Part shown: positions 52,075 to 62,088 of the stretch, in pieces
How the letters are laid out: each line of letters starts with the position of its first letter
Numbering within the stretch: position 1 is the stretch's first letter
Assembly (NCBI GenBank): GCA_000433635.1
Contig: HF997947.1
Location: 37,384 to 101,383, forward strand
Length of the DNA stretch: 64,000 nt
Origin: Ruminococcus sp. CAG:254
GTDB lineage: Bacteria > Bacillota > Clostridia > Oscillospirales > Ruminococcaceae
Reading direction: 5' to 3'
Translations under genes and position numbers: made by a program
The notes under the pieces: generated by a model
Told to the model about the DNA's origin: nothing
Databases searched by the model: none
Seen by the model: the letters and a program-made list of their open reading frames with translations, nothing else

Positions 52075-53111
52075 GTTGGAATCACCTCATCAATCGTTTT
52101 TTGCAGCAAATCTGCGGTCTTTTCATCCAATCCCTGACAAAGTGTTTCCAGCTTTGCACGGGAGATAATTTTTTCAGCGGTTTCTTTTTCAATGCCACGA
52201 GATGCAAAGTAGAACAGAATATCCTGCGGCAATTCTCCAATGGAAGCCCCGTGACTACCCTTTACATCTTCTTCTGAACAGAGAATCAGCGGAATGGTCT
52301 TATTCACGACATCATCCCCCAGCAGCAAAACCGTTTCGTTTTCCTTGCCCTCAGAACCGGAACAGCCTGTCCGCAAGTCAATCGTACCACGGAACACTTT
52401 TGCAGCATGGTTCTGTACCGTTCCCTCTGCGGTAATGTCACTCATAGTTTTCTTTCCGATGTGGTTAACAATTACATTCATATCCAAAGTGCGATTCTGC
52501 TGTACCAAATAGCCAGAATGGCTGGTGAAACTACTGCCATCACCAATCAAATCAGCCCGAACGCCAGAAGTCAAATTGCCCTTTGTCAAATACAGTCTTG
52601 TCAGTTCAATTGAACCTTTTTCCGCTGCAACACAGCCAACATCATTCCAACTATCTGCACTGTTATCTGCTAAAACCTGAATGAGATGAACAGTTGCATT
52701 AGCTGCTACATGCAAAATTGTCCGAACCGCTGCGTGATTTGCCTGTCCCTCCCAATTCTGTACAATGGTCAAATGGCTGCCTTCGGCTACATTTACGAGC
52801 ACCTGCAAAGCAGCTTCTGCCTGTGGTGCATTCTGAATGGTCATCCGAACGGTATCTGTTGTGTTAGAAGCGGCTGCAATCTGCATGCCCCACTGAAAAA
52901 CAGGGGTCAATGCTGCACCAACGCCAGTTTCCACGCTCTGTTCCGGCTCTACCTTTGAAACAGCAGAAATCTGTGTAGTTCCCTGCTCTGATTCTGCCTG
53001 TACGGTGCAAGCTGCGGTTGGTGTATAGGCAATGGTTTTTGCTTCGTTGACATCCAACCGATGCCAAGTCTTAACCGGCAGTGCATTTACAATTATCTTT
53101 TGTTGTTCCAT
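52071..53111 (-). CDS. sufD: Fe-S assembly protein SufD
   Basis: 346 aa. Beta-helix core and the SufBD C-terminal segment RGTIDLRTGCSGSEGKENE (~240). Part of the SufBCD scaffold. The ATG at 53111 is preferred to a GTG at 53120; it lies 10 bases after the sufB stop. Confidence 0.93.
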   Translation of the reverse strand: MEQQKIIVNALPVKTWHRLDVNEAKTIAYTPTAACTVQAESEQGTTQISAVSKVEPEQSVETGVGAALTPVFQWGMQIAAASNTTDTVRMTIQNAPQAEAALQVLVNVAEGSHLTIVQNWEGQANHAAVRTILHVAANATVHLIQVLADNSADSWNDVGCVAAEKGSIELTRLYLTKGNLTSGVRADLIGDGSSFTSHSGYLVQQNRTLDMNVIVNHIGKKTMSDITAEGTVQNHAAKVFRGTIDLRTGCSGSEGKENETVLLLGDDVVNKTIPLILCSEEDVKGSHGASIGELPQDILFYFASRGIEKETAEKIISRAKLETLCQGLDEKTADLLQKTIDEVIPT

Positions 53112-53121
53112 TTTATCCACC

Positions 53122-54531
53122 TCACCCGATACTGCCCTTCATTTCCAGACGAATCAAATTATTCATTTCAATTGCATATTCCAACGGCAGTTCCTTGGAA
53201 ACATTGTCCGCAAATCCGCTGACAATGCAAGCTCTTGCATCTTCTTCGCTCAAGCCTCTGGACATCAAATAGAAAATGGCTTCATTGCTGATTTTTCCAA
53301 TCTGTGCTTCGTGTCCAACATCTGCCTTTCCGGTTCTAACATCAATTGCCGGAATGGTATCGGAACGAGAAATGGAATCCAGCATCAGCGATTCACAGGA
53401 AACAGAAGATTTACTGCCAACCGCTTCTTTCTGTACGGTAACGGCACTTCGGAATGTGCTGACACCGCCATCCTTGGAAATCGACTTCGTATTGATATAG
53501 GAACTGGTATCTGGAGCAGCGTGTACAACCTTTGCACCGGTATCCAAATCCTGACCGTTTCCGGCAAAGGTAATGCCTGTGAATTCCATCTTTGCACCCT
53601 TGCCCTTGAGGATGCTCATCGGATACAGATAAGAAACGTGCGAGCCGAATGAACCAGAAACCCATTCAATCTTGCCGCCCTCTTCTACCAATGCACGCTT
53701 AGTATTCAGGTTGTACATATTCTTCGACCAGTTTTCAATCGTAGAATACCGCAGCGTTGCATTTTTGCCAACATACAATTCCACACAGCCAGCGTGCAAA
53801 TTTGCGACATTATATTTTGGTGCAGAACAGCCTTCAATGAAGTGTAAGTTTGCCCCTTCTTCTACAATAATCAGGGTATGTTCAAACTGTCCAGCTCCCT
53901 TTGCATTCAGTCGGAAATAGGACTGCAACGGAATCGTTACAGTTACATTCTTCGGAACATATACAAACGAACCACCTGACCAAACTGCACCGTGCAGGGC
54001 TGCAAATTTATGGTCAGTTGGCGGAACTAACTTCATAAAATGCTTCTGGATCATTTCCGCATATTCGCCATGCATTGCACTTTCCAAATCGGTATAGACA
54101 ACGCCCATCGCTGCGACTTCTTCCCGCACATTATGATAAACCAACTCAGAGTCATACTGTGCACCAACGCCAGCCAGTGATTTCCGTTCTGCCTGCGGAA
54201 TGCCCAGCCGTTCAAAGGTGTTCTTGATGTCCTCCGGTACTTCCGACCAGTCGCCCTTCATCTTGGTGTTCGGACGCACATAGGTGACAATCTGATCCAT
54301 GTGCAAGCCTTCGATGGATGGTCCCCAGTCCGGCACTTGCAATTTGTTGTAAATTTCCAGAGAATGCAGCCGAAATTCTTTCATCCATTCCGGATCATTC
54401 TTTTCCTTGGAAATTTGTTCTACCAATGCCGGTGTTAAACCTGCATCAATTTTATAAAAATCATCTTCCCGATCCTTGATATCATAGACGCTTCTATCAA
54501 TATCGGCAATCTGCTGTTTTTCTTCTTTCAT
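53122..54531 (-). CDS. sufB: Fe-S assembly protein SufB
   Basis: 469 aa, usual SufB length. Motifs: YVPKNVTVTIPLQSYFRLN (~195), ENWSKNMYNLNTKRA (~265), and DVGHEAQIGKISNEAIFYLMSRG near the end. Forms the scaffold with SufC and SufD. Confidence 0.96.
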   Translation of the reverse strand: MKEEKQQIADIDRSVYDIKDREDDFYKIDAGLTPALVEQISKEKNDPEWMKEFRLHSLEIYNKLQVPDWGPSIEGLHMDQIVTYVRPNTKMKGDWSEVPEDIKNTFERLGIPQAERKSLAGVGAQYDSELVYHNVREEVAAMGVVYTDLESAMHGEYAEMIQKHFMKLVPPTDHKFAALHGAVWSGGSFVYVPKNVTVTIPLQSYFRLNAKGAGQFEHTLIIVEEGANLHFIEGCSAPKYNVANLHAGCVELYVGKNATLRYSTIENWSKNMYNLNTKRALVEEGGKIEWVSGSFGSHVSYLYPMSILKGKGAKMEFTGITFAGNGQDLDTGAKVVHAAPDTSSYINTKSISKDGGVSTFRSAVTVQKEAVGSKSSVSCESLMLDSISRSDTIPAIDVRTGKADVGHEAQIGKISNEAIFYLMSRGLSEEDARACIVSGFADNVSKELPLEYAIEMNNLIRLEMKGSIG

Positions 54532-54560
54532 GATGGTTCTTCCTCCTCTCAGCTTTGGAT

Positions 54561-55310
54561 TTAGAGCGTTTCATAAGCGGAAAAACCATTTTCATTGATT
54601 TCATCAATCAGCGAGCTATCGCCAGTCTTGACAATCTTTCCGTTTACCATGATGTGGGTTTTGTCCACATGCAGAGATTCCAGAATCTTGGTGCTGTGGG
54701 TAATAATCAGCAGGCTGCCCTTGCTGCTCTTCCGATAATCAGCGATTCCCTGAGAAACAGTCTTTACAGCATCTACGTCCAAACCAGAGTCTGTTTCATC
54801 CAAAATAACCAGTTCCGGATGCAGCATCAGCATTTGCAGGATTTCTGTCTTTTTCTTTTCCCCACCGGAGAAACCAACGTTCAAATCCCGTTCTGCATAA
54901 GACGGATCCATCTGGAGCAGTTCCATTTTTTCTTCCAGTTCTTTCTTAAAGCTGAAGAACCGAACCCGCTTGCCGGTCTTTGCTTCTACTGCACTGCGGA
55001 TAAAAGCACTTACTGTAATGCCCGGAATTTCAATCGGGTTCTGGAACGACAGGAAAATGCCTTTTTTTGCACGTTCGTTGTCCGGCAAATCGTTGATTTT
55101 TTCACCCTTATAGAAAATATCGCCGCCAGTAATTGTATATTCTGGGTTTCCCATCAGGGTAGAACCCAATGTTGATTTACCAGTGCCGTTCGGCCCCATT
55201 AAAACGTGTACTTCGTTCTCCTGAATATCCAAATCAATTCCATGCAGGATTTCCGTTTCTCCTACATTGACCTTTAAATTCTGAATCTGTAACAATGTTT
55301 CCTGACTCAT
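54561..55310 (-). CDS. sufC: Fe-S assembly ATPase SufC
   Basis: 249 aa. Walker A GPNGTGKSTLGSTLMG (~36), SufC signature GFSGGEKKKTEILQ (~145), Walker B LVILDETDSGLD. Start at 55310 overlaps the Rrf2 gene stop by four bases; the longer frame is inside that gene. Confidence 0.96.
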   Translation of the reverse strand: MSQETLLQIQNLKVNVGETEILHGIDLDIQENEVHVLMGPNGTGKSTLGSTLMGNPEYTITGGDIFYKGEKINDLPDNERAKKGIFLSFQNPIEIPGITVSAFIRSAVEAKTGKRVRFFSFKKELEEKMELLQMDPSYAERDLNVGFSGGEKKKTEILQMLMLHPELVILDETDSGLDVDAVKTVSQGIADYRKSSKGSLLIITHSTKILESLHVDKTHIMVNGKIVKTGDSSLIDEINENGFSAYETL

Positions 55311-55729
55311 GTTTCTGGTTCTCCTTTCCAATTTGCAACTTCTGCAAGTGTAATACCATCTAAATATGCATTGATGACACCGGACAATCCTTTCCAGATG
55401 GGCAACACCTGACAAGAATCTGCTGTTTCGCAGATGGGTGCTCCCTGTACAATACAGGTGACCGGTTCAATGGATTCTTCTACTGCTCTTAAAATTTCCC
55501 CGACACAATACGCCTCCGGCTTTCTGGAGAGCCGATAGCCGCCGCCTTTTCCGCTGGCTGATTCCACCAAATGTTGTTTGGAAAGTGCCGTTGTAATGCG
55601 TTCCAAGTATTTCAGGGAAACATTTACTTCCGTAGAAATAATTTTTAACGGAATGAATGAGCCGTCTGCATGCTGTGCCAGATACATCATCAGCTTCAAA
55701 GCATACCGTCCTTTTGTGGAGATAATCAT
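55307..55729 (-). CDS. Rrf2 family Fe-S-sensing regulator of the suf operon
   Basis: 140 aa. Winged helix MIISTKGRYALKLMMYLA with SLKYLERITTALSKQ and GKGGGYRLSR. Three Cys spaced C-x7-C-x5-C (VTCIVQGAPICETADSC, ~91-107) resemble the IscR cluster site, so it probably holds an Fe-S cluster and reports cluster supply. First gene of the suf operon, coupled to sufC, and a palindrome covers the promoter -35, pointing to autorepression. Confidence 0.9.
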   Translation of the reverse strand: MIISTKGRYALKLMMYLAQHADGSFIPLKIISTEVNVSLKYLERITTALSKQHLVESASGKGGGYRLSRKPEAYCVGEILRAVEESIEPVTCIVQGAPICETADSCQVLPIWKGLSGVINAYLDGITLAEVANWKGEPET

Positions 55730-55768
55730 ATTGCTACCTACACCTTACCTTTCGGTTTCCTGCCACTC

Positions 55769-55797
55769 ATTATACACCAACTCCCCTACCGTGTCAA
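55769..55797 (-). promoter_or_regulatory. Consensus promoter of the suf operon
   Basis: TTGACA (55792-55797), 17-base spacer, TATAAT (55769-55774) on the minus strand, 40 bases before the Rrf2 start. Confidence 0.92.
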
Positions 55798-55802
55798 TAG
55801 GG
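55784..55802. promoter_or_regulatory. Candidate Rrf2 operator over the suf -35
   Basis: CCCTA (55784-55788), nine bases, TAGGG (55798-55802): a perfect 5+5 palindrome of 19 bp that contains the whole -35 hexamer. Binding here would block RNA polymerase. Confidence 0.55.
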
Positions 55803-55886
55803 TTTAGCAGCATTCACAAAAAGTTATCTACATTTTTATTTTTGGGCAATTTCTCCTTTTTGATACATCCACCACAAAAAAAGCAG

Positions 55887-55933
55887 AAAAAAGAGCAACA
55901 GAACTGCGTTTTTCAGCTCCATTGCTCTCTTTT
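55887..55933 (-). terminator. Terminator of the glg operon
   Basis: Stem GAGAGCAA / TTGCTCTT with inner pairs AGCTG/CAGTT and a six-T run on the minus strand, 12 bases past glgA. Confidence 0.85.
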
Positions 55934-55944
55934 CGATATCAAAT

Positions 55945-57366
55945 TTAATTCTGTCCAGTGATTTCCTGATATAAATCTAAGTAATCCTTTGCAGAACGAT
56001 TCCAGCTAAAATCACAGAGCATGGCACGTTTCACCAATGCATTCCACTTTCGCTTTTCCTGATACAACGCACACGCACGCTTCACAGCGTCCAGCATATC
56101 CATTGCATCATAGGTCTTGAACGTGAAACCGTTTCCGCCAATCGTTCCAGCATCGGTTACGGTATCTTTCAAGCCGCCTGTTTCCCGTACAATTGGAATC
56201 GTTCCGTATCGCATGGCAACCATCTGTGCCAAACCGCACGGTTCATTCTGGGATGGCATGAGGAAAATGTCTGCTCCGGCATAGATTCGCTTCGCCATCT
56301 GCGGCAAAAAGCCAATGTGCACAGAAACTTGCTCCGGATGCTGCAACTGCATCTCCCGGAAAAAGTCCTCGAAAATCTTTTCTCCGCTGCCCAAAATAAC
56401 AAATCGGCAGCCCAGTTCCAACATTTCCTGAAACGCATACTGAATCAGATGAATGCCCTTGTGGGCAACAAACCGAGTTACAATGCCAATGACTGGCTGA
56501 CCGTTGTCTTCCCACTTCATTTCTTCCAACAAATCTGTTTTGCAGGCTTTCTTTCCGGTTCTGCGATTGACCTGATAGTGTTCTTTGATGTCCGGATCTG
56601 TTTCAGGATTGTACAAATCCACATCAATTCCGTTCAAAATGCCACGAACACCATCCTGTCGGCGAACCAGTTCCCGATCCATTCCATAAGAGAACCACGG
56701 GTCTAAAATTTCCTTTGCATAAGTTGGGCTGACGGTTGTCACACAATCTGCGGTTTCAATTGCACCTTTCATCAGATTGACGCAGCCGTCATAATCCAAC
56801 AAGTTGGTGTAATAAGTCGGAATCCCCATCAATTCGGAAATGATTTCTTTTCCATAAACACCCTGATATTGAATGTTGTGAATGGTGTAAATCGTCTTGA
56901 TTTTCTCATAGCCCTGTCGATATTTATAGAAAATATCATAATAGACCGGAATCATTGCTGTCTGCCAATCGTTGCAATGAATCAAGTCCGGAAAGAATGC
57001 AATCTCGGACAACAGCTCTAATACCGCCCTGGAAAAGAAAATAAACCGTTCTGCATCGTCATAAAAGCCATACATACCATCCCGCATAAAATAATAAGGA
57101 TTGTCTAGCAGGTAATAAATCACACCATTTCTCTGAATGGTATAAACGCCGCAGTATTGTTTTCTCCATCCAATTTCCACATCAAAATCCTTTAAAAAGG
57201 TCATTTGATTGCGAACAGCAGGCTTTACGCTCCGGTAAAGCGGCAGTACAACTCTACAATCACACTGCTGCTGTACCATTGCCTTCGGCAACGCACCCAT
57301 CACATCTGCCAGTCCGCCAGATGCGGCAAACGGCAATGCTTCACTGGCTGCATATAAAATTTTCAA
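55945..57366 (-). CDS. glgA: Glycogen synthase (ADP-glucose)
   Basis: 473 aa GT5/GT-B enzyme. N-terminal ASGGLADVMGALPKAM (~15-30) replaces the canonical K-T-G-G-L with A-S-G-G-L. The E-x7-E motif is EPCGLAQMVAMRYGTIPIV (~378). Adds glucose from ADP-glucose to alpha-1,4 chains. Last gene of the glycogen operon, 119 bases after glgD, with a stem-loop in the gap. Confidence 0.95.
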   Translation of the reverse strand: MKILYAASEALPFAASGGLADVMGALPKAMVQQQCDCRVVLPLYRSVKPAVRNQMTFLKDFDVEIGWRKQYCGVYTIQRNGVIYYLLDNPYYFMRDGMYGFYDDAERFIFFSRAVLELLSEIAFFPDLIHCNDWQTAMIPVYYDIFYKYRQGYEKIKTIYTIHNIQYQGVYGKEIISELMGIPTYYTNLLDYDGCVNLMKGAIETADCVTTVSPTYAKEILDPWFSYGMDRELVRRQDGVRGILNGIDVDLYNPETDPDIKEHYQVNRRTGKKACKTDLLEEMKWEDNGQPVIGIVTRFVAHKGIHLIQYAFQEMLELGCRFVILGSGEKIFEDFFREMQLQHPEQVSVHIGFLPQMAKRIYAGADIFLMPSQNEPCGLAQMVAMRYGTIPIVRETGGLKDTVTDAGTIGGNGFTFKTYDAMDMLDAVKRACALYQEKRKWNALVKRAMLCDFSWNRSAKDYLDLYQEITGQN

Positions 57367-57418
57367 TCGTTTTCATCCTCTCCGTATATTCGTTGCAATC
57401 GGTGTATCATACAGAATA

Positions 57419-57451
57419 GAAGCACTGCTGCTCTCTGCAAGACAGTGCTTC
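57419..57451 (-). other. Stem-loop between glgD and glgA
   Basis: Perfect 9-base stem GAAGCACTG / CAGTGCTTC with a 15-base loop and no T-run. Possible partial terminator or mRNA-stability hairpin that lowers glgA relative to glgCD. Confidence 0.55.
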
Positions 57452-57485
57452 TCTCTCATCAATCTTTTTAATACAATCTATTTTC

Positions 57486-58610
57486 TTAGATTTTTCCGTT
57501 TTTGCTCAGGTACAGCGGGAAATCATCCGAACCAGTCAGTACTTTATCGCTGGAAATGTCTACGTTCTTATCTGCAATGACACGTTCAATGTTGCACTTT
57601 TCGCCAACATGTGTACCCTGCATCAAAACGCTGTTCTTTACGACGGCATCTTTTCCAATCCGAACACCACGGAACAGTACACAGTTTTCAACGCTGCCTT
57701 CAATCACACAACCGTCTGCAATCAGAGAGTTCTTGACACTGGATTCCAGACCGTATTTTACGGGTGCATTGTCGCCAACCTTGGTATAAATCGGAGCAGA
57801 TTCCTGGAACAGACCTGCACGAGTATCTGCCTGCAACAAAGACAAGTTTGCCTGATAATATGCGGCTAAACCGTCAATCTTTGTAAATACACCCTTGTGT
57901 TCATAGCCCTTGATGACAAATTCATCTTTTCTGCCTTGCAGTACATCTCTTACTAAGCTATGCTGACTCTTGCTAGCTGCTTCCTGTACAATCTTCTTCA
58001 GGAATTCTGTCCGCATGATAAACATTTCCAGAGAAACATTGCATTCTCCAGTAATTGCCGGTGTAATCAGAACTTCCTTAACGGTATGATTTTCATCCAC
58101 ACTAATGACATTGGTAGACGGATTCTTTTCCTTGCTGTAAAAGCCCTTGGAATAGATGATGGTAATATCTGCTTCCGTATCAATATGCTGCTGCAAAGCG
58201 GCATTGAAGTCAATGTTGGTTACTACATCGCAGTTGGAAAGTACAACATATTCCGATTTGGAATGTTCTACGAATTCCCGAACATTGTTCAATGCTTCCA
58301 GTCTGCCCTGATAAATACCGCCGCCAACGTGGCTGAACGGTGGGAGCAGATGCAGACCGCCGGTTTTACCAGTCAAGTCCCATTCTCTGCCAGAGCCCAG
58401 ATGATCCAGCAAAGAACCATAGTTGGACTTTGTGATAACACCCACTTCTGAAATTCCGGAGTTTACCATGTTAGAAAGCGGAAAGTCAATCAGCCGATAT
58501 CTTCCGCCGAACGGAATCGAACCCATTGTCCGCAGCTTTGTCAAATCAATGACATTGGTATCATTGATGCTGGCAAAAATCAAACCTAATACTTTATTGT
58601 TCATACCCAT
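57486..58610 (-). CDS. glgD: GlgD, second subunit of glucose-1-phosphate adenylyltransferase
   Basis: 374 aa. Nucleotidyltransferase N-domain, but the GGxGxRL pyrophosphorylase motif of GlgC is changed: the N-terminus reads GLIFASINDTNVIDLTKLR. A left-handed beta-helix follows (CVIEGSVENCVLFRGVRIG). In Firmicutes GlgD forms a heterotetramer with GlgC and modulates it. Start taken at the ATG 58610, 14 bases after the glgC stop. Confidence 0.93.
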   Translation of the reverse strand: MGMNNKVLGLIFASINDTNVIDLTKLRTMGSIPFGGRYRLIDFPLSNMVNSGISEVGVITKSNYGSLLDHLGSGREWDLTGKTGGLHLLPPFSHVGGGIYQGRLEALNNVREFVEHSKSEYVVLSNCDVVTNIDFNAALQQHIDTEADITIIYSKGFYSKEKNPSTNVISVDENHTVKEVLITPAITGECNVSLEMFIMRTEFLKKIVQEAASKSQHSLVRDVLQGRKDEFVIKGYEHKGVFTKIDGLAAYYQANLSLLQADTRAGLFQESAPIYTKVGDNAPVKYGLESSVKNSLIADGCVIEGSVENCVLFRGVRIGKDAVVKNSVLMQGTHVGEKCNIERVIADKNVDISSDKVLTGSDDFPLYLSKNGKI

Positions 58611-58624
58611 TTCTGCCACCGCCT

Positions 58625-59827
58625 TTATATATTCTCTGAAATAATCTGTTTCGGTTCAACTTCCTTGTTTTCCGAAACGGTAATATCGTGTCCCAGAACG
58701 GCGATACCCCAATCGTCCCGATTTTCTACGGATTCTGGGCTCTTTCCGATTCTTGCACCACTTTCAATCACACAATTTTCGCCGATGATGGCATATTCTA
58801 CAACAGCACCCTTTTTAATCGTTGTACCCGGCATAATAATGCTGTACTTGACGGATGCTCCTGCTTCAATCGTAACGCCTGCGGAAATGACAGAGAAATC
58901 AACTGTTCCATCAACATTACTGCCCTCGGTAATCATCGAGTTTTCAATGTGTGCATTTTCTCCTACATACTGCGGCGGCATATTGTTGTGTCTGGAATAA
59001 ATCTTCCACTGCGGGTCATAGAGATCCAGCGGTACGCTTGGGCTGAGCAGATCCATGTTTGCTTCCCACAAGCTATCCAGTGTCCCAACGTCTTTCCAAT
59101 AGCCTTCAAATTCATAAGCGAACAGCCGTTCTTCATTTTTCAGCATAGACGGGATAATGTCCTTACCAAAATCCTTTGAGCCAGTGTTTGCGTTTTCGTT
59201 TTCAATCAAATATGCCTTTAATTTGCTCCAAGTAAAGATATAAATCCCCATGGATGCCAAAGTGGACTTTGGTTCTTTCGGCTTTTCGGTAAATTCTGTT
59301 ACACGGCGATTTTCATCACAAGTCATGATACCAAACCGAGAAGCTTCTTCCTTCGGAACATCAATTACAGCAATCGTGCTTGCTGCGTCATTTTCTACAT
59401 GAAATTCAAGCATTTTGGAGTAATCCATCTTATAAATATGGTCGCCACCCAGTACAATTACATATTCTGGATCATACCGTTCGATGAATGCCATATTCTG
59501 ATAAATTGCATTTGCAGTGCCCTCATACCAAGAAGCACCTGCTGCGGTCTGATACGGCGGCAGAACATGCACACCACCGTGCATTTTATCCAAATCCCAC
59601 GGCTGACCATTTCCAATATATTCATTCAGAACCAACGGCTGATACTGGGTCAACACACCAACCGTATCCACACCGGAGTTGGTGCAGTTCGATAACGGGA
59701 AGTCAATGATACGATATTTTCCGCCGTAAGGAATTGCCGGCTTTGCCACTTTCTGTGTCAGTGCATATAGACGGCTGCCTTGACCGCCTGCCAGAAGCAT
59801 GGCGACACACTTTTTCTTGATTTTCAT
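58625..59827 (-). CDS. glgC: Glucose-1-phosphate adenylyltransferase
   Basis: 400 aa. Catalytic motif [20 protein letters not shown] (~11-30), [14 protein letters not shown] (~127), and a C-terminal beta-helix. Makes ADP-glucose from glucose-1-phosphate and ATP, the committed step of glycogen synthesis. Start at 59827 behind TAGGAGG. Confidence 0.95.
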   Translation of the reverse strand: MKIKKKCVAMLLAGGQGSRLYALTQKVAKPAIPYGGKYRIIDFPLSNCTNSGVDTVGVLTQYQPLVLNEYIGNGQPWDLDKMHGGVHVLPPYQTAAGASWYEGTANAIYQNMAFIERYDPEYVIVLGGDHIYKMDYSKMLEFHVENDAASTIAVIDVPKEEASRFGIMTCDENRRVTEFTEKPKEPKSTLASMGIYIFTWSKLKAYLIENENANTGSKDFGKDIIPSMLKNEERLFAYEFEGYWKDVGTLDSLWEANMDLLSPSVPLDLYDPQWKIYSRHNNMPPQYVGENAHIENSMITEGSNVDGTVDFSVISAGVTIEAGASVKYSIIMPGTTIKKGAVVEYAIIGENCVIESGARIGKSPESVENRDDWGIAVLGHDITVSENKEVEPKQIISENI

Positions 59828-59867
59828 TGTTTGTATTCCTCCTAACAAAAGTGCTTGGATATGCTCA

Positions 59868-59891
59868 ATTCTACTGTAAATACAATAGAAT
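59868..59891. repeat. 24-bp palindrome between glgB and glgC
   Basis: Arms ATTCTA-x-TGTA and TACA-x-TAGAAT separated by two bases. No T-run. Could be a processing hairpin or a regulator site. Confidence 0.5.
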
Positions 59892-59904
59892 GCATCAGCT
59901 GAAT

Positions 59905-61896
59905 TCAGGGGTTTTGCTTTTTCTCTGCGGTTTCTGCAGATGAAGCAATGGATCTTGTTGCACGTCTGGCATGAATCTTTGTGGTTGTTCCCTTTCTGGT
60001 CAGACGCTTTTTGGTGGGAACATATTTCAGATAGACAACAGACAATGGTGCTAATGTCATTGAAATATGCTGTTCAAAACCATGCATCGGTTCTGCAATG
60101 GTGCGGAATGTTTTTTCTGAAACACCGCTGCCGCCAAATACGGCATCATCGGTATTAAAAATCAACTCATATTTTCCTGCAAACGGAACGCCGATACAAT
60201 AATCGTTCCGCAATACCGGACAGAAGTTGCAGACAACCATGACTTCGTTGCCATCATCATCAATCCGGCGGAATGCAATGACACTCTGCTGATAATCATC
60301 ATTGGAAATCCAGCTAAAGCCTTTCCAAGAATCATCGTTTTGCCAGAGCGGTGCATGCTCTAAGTAGAATTTGTTTAAGGCTTCTGAGAATAATAACATC
60401 TTCTGATGTTCGGGCTGGTCTAACAAATACCAATCTAATTGTGTTTGATAATTCCATTCGTTGACTTGTGCAAATTCCTGTCCCATAAACAACAGTTTTT
60501 TGCCCGGATGTGCCATCATATACGCTAAAAATGAACGATACGTTGCGTATTGGTCAGTTTCGTTTCCTGACATCTTTTTCAACATGGAACACTTTCCATA
60601 GACAATCTCATCATGAGAAATCGGCAAAATATAATTTTCTGAGAAACAATAGAAGAAAGAGAATGTTAATTTATCATGGTTGAAAGAACGGTAAATGGGG
60701 TCTAAGGAAACATAGCTGAGCATATCATTCATCCAACCCATGTTCCACTTGAAATTAAATCCCAAACCGCCAATATCCGTTGGTTTCGTAACCAATGGCC
60801 ATGCAGTAGACTCTTCTGCAATCATCAAAACGTCTGGATTTCGGCTGAATACGGTTTCATTCAGTCGCCGCAGGAAATCAACTGCCTCTAAATTTTCATG
60901 TCCGCCGTAGACGTTTGGCCGCCATTCCTGCCGGTCATAATCTAAGTAGAGCATAGAAGCCACGGCATCTACTCGCAAACCGTCTACGTGATAATCTTCT
61001 AACCAGCTGCATGCACTGGAGATCAAGAACGAACAAACTTCACCCTTTCCATAGTCAAATACCCGTGTGCCCCAAGATTTGTGTTCCATTTTCAGCGGGT
61101 CGGTATATTCATAACAATAAGAACCATCAAATTCACAAAGTCCTGCGGCATCTTTCGGAAAATGGGCTGGAACCCAGTCCAAAATAACGCCAATGTTTGC
61201 CTGATGGAATAAATCCACCATTTTCCGGAAGTCATCCGGTGTACCATGACGGGAAGTCGGTGCAAAATAACCGGTTACTTGATAGCCCCACGACCCATCG
61301 AACGGATACTCTGTCAATGGCATGAATTCCACATGCGTATAAGACATTTTTTTCAAATACGGAATGATTTCCGTAGCAAATTTCAAATAACTCGGGAACT
61401 GTTCCCCTTCCTTGTGTTTCCAAGAGCCAAGATGCACTTCATAGATATTCATGGGTTCTTTGTATGGAATCCATTTTTTTCGCTGCTGCATCCATGCGGC
61501 ATCTTCCCACTGATAACTGCTTTCAAACAATTTGGAAGCCGTACCGGGACGAGTTTCAAAATGCACAGCATAAGGGTCAGACTTTTCCAGAATCTGTCCA
61601 TTTTGTGTTTCGATACTGTATTTATAGAGGTCAAATTGCTTCAATTTTGGAATGACAACTTCCCATACTGTATCTGAAATTTTTTCCATCGGATTTTGCG
61701 TGCGATCCCACTGGTTAAATTCCCCAATGACAGAAACGCTTTTTGCAGTCGGTGCCCAAACTCGAAACCGGTGATAACTGCCCCTTCCTCGTTTAAAGGC
61801 ATGTGCTCCGAAAAACTTTCCTGCTTCGGCGTTTTTTCCTTGGTGGAACAAGTACAGCGGAAAATCATTTTCATTTGCTTTCGTTGTTGCCAGCAT
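59905..61896 (-). CDS. glgB: 1,4-alpha-glucan branching enzyme
   Basis: 663 aa. CBM48-type N-domain (~35-130, [18 protein letters not shown]), GH13 barrel with nucleophile Asp in [14 protein letters not shown] (~310), acid/base Glu in [12 protein letters not shown] (~362) and [12 protein letters not shown] (~430), then a C-terminal beta domain and a basic tail ([17 protein letters not shown]). Adds alpha-1,6 branches. First gene of glgB-C-D-A. Start at 61896 behind AAGGAGGG. Confidence 0.95.
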   Translation of the reverse strand: MLATTKANENDFPLYLFHQGKNAEAGKFFGAHAFKRGRGSYHRFRVWAPTAKSVSVIGEFNQWDRTQNPMEKISDTVWEVVIPKLKQFDLYKYSIETQNGQILEKSDPYAVHFETRPGTASKLFESSYQWEDAAWMQQRKKWIPYKEPMNIYEVHLGSWKHKEGEQFPSYLKFATEIIPYLKKMSYTHVEFMPLTEYPFDGSWGYQVTGYFAPTSRHGTPDDFRKMVDLFHQANIGVILDWVPAHFPKDAAGLCEFDGSYCYEYTDPLKMEHKSWGTRVFDYGKGEVCSFLISSACSWLEDYHVDGLRVDAVASMLYLDYDRQEWRPNVYGGHENLEAVDFLRRLNETVFSRNPDVLMIAEESTAWPLVTKPTDIGGLGFNFKWNMGWMNDMLSYVSLDPIYRSFNHDKLTFSFFYCFSENYILPISHDEIVYGKCSMLKKMSGNETDQYATYRSFLAYMMAHPGKKLLFMGQEFAQVNEWNYQTQLDWYLLDQPEHQKMLLFSEALNKFYLEHAPLWQNDDSWKGFSWISNDDYQQSVIAFRRIDDDGNEVMVVCNFCPVLRNDYCIGVPFAGKYELIFNTDDAVFGGSGVSEKTFRTIAEPMHGFEQHISMTLAPLSVVYLKYVPTKKRLTRKGTTTKIHARRATRSIASSAETAEKKQNP

Positions 61897-61926
61897 GATG
61901 TGCCCTCCTTTTTTTCCGGTATTCAT

Positions 61927-61955
61927 ATTTTAACATATTTTGCGACAAGATTCAA
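61927..61955 (-). promoter_or_regulatory. Promoter of the glg operon
   Basis: TTGAAT (61950-61955), 17-base spacer, TAAAAT (61927-61932) on the minus strand, 30 bases before glgB. Confidence 0.7.
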
Positions 61956-62002
61956 GAGTTTTTTGCCGTGTCATCTGATTTTTATACATCACGATAATTT
62001 CC

Positions 62003-62040
62003 AACTGTTTTCTTTGTGCAATTTGTACAAAGAAAACGGT
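62003..62040. repeat. 14-base inverted repeat between spoIIE and glgB
   Basis: Arms AACTGTTTTCTTTGT (62003-62017) and ACAAAGAAAACGGT (62027-62040), one G-T mismatch, nine-base loop, no T-run on either strand. It sits about 50 bases past spoIIE and upstream of the glgB promoter. It may be a weak terminator or an operator. Confidence 0.5.
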
Positions 62041-62088
62041 ATGGGTGTTTCATGTTTCTGGTTATCTGTATGAAAAACTTGGGTAAAA

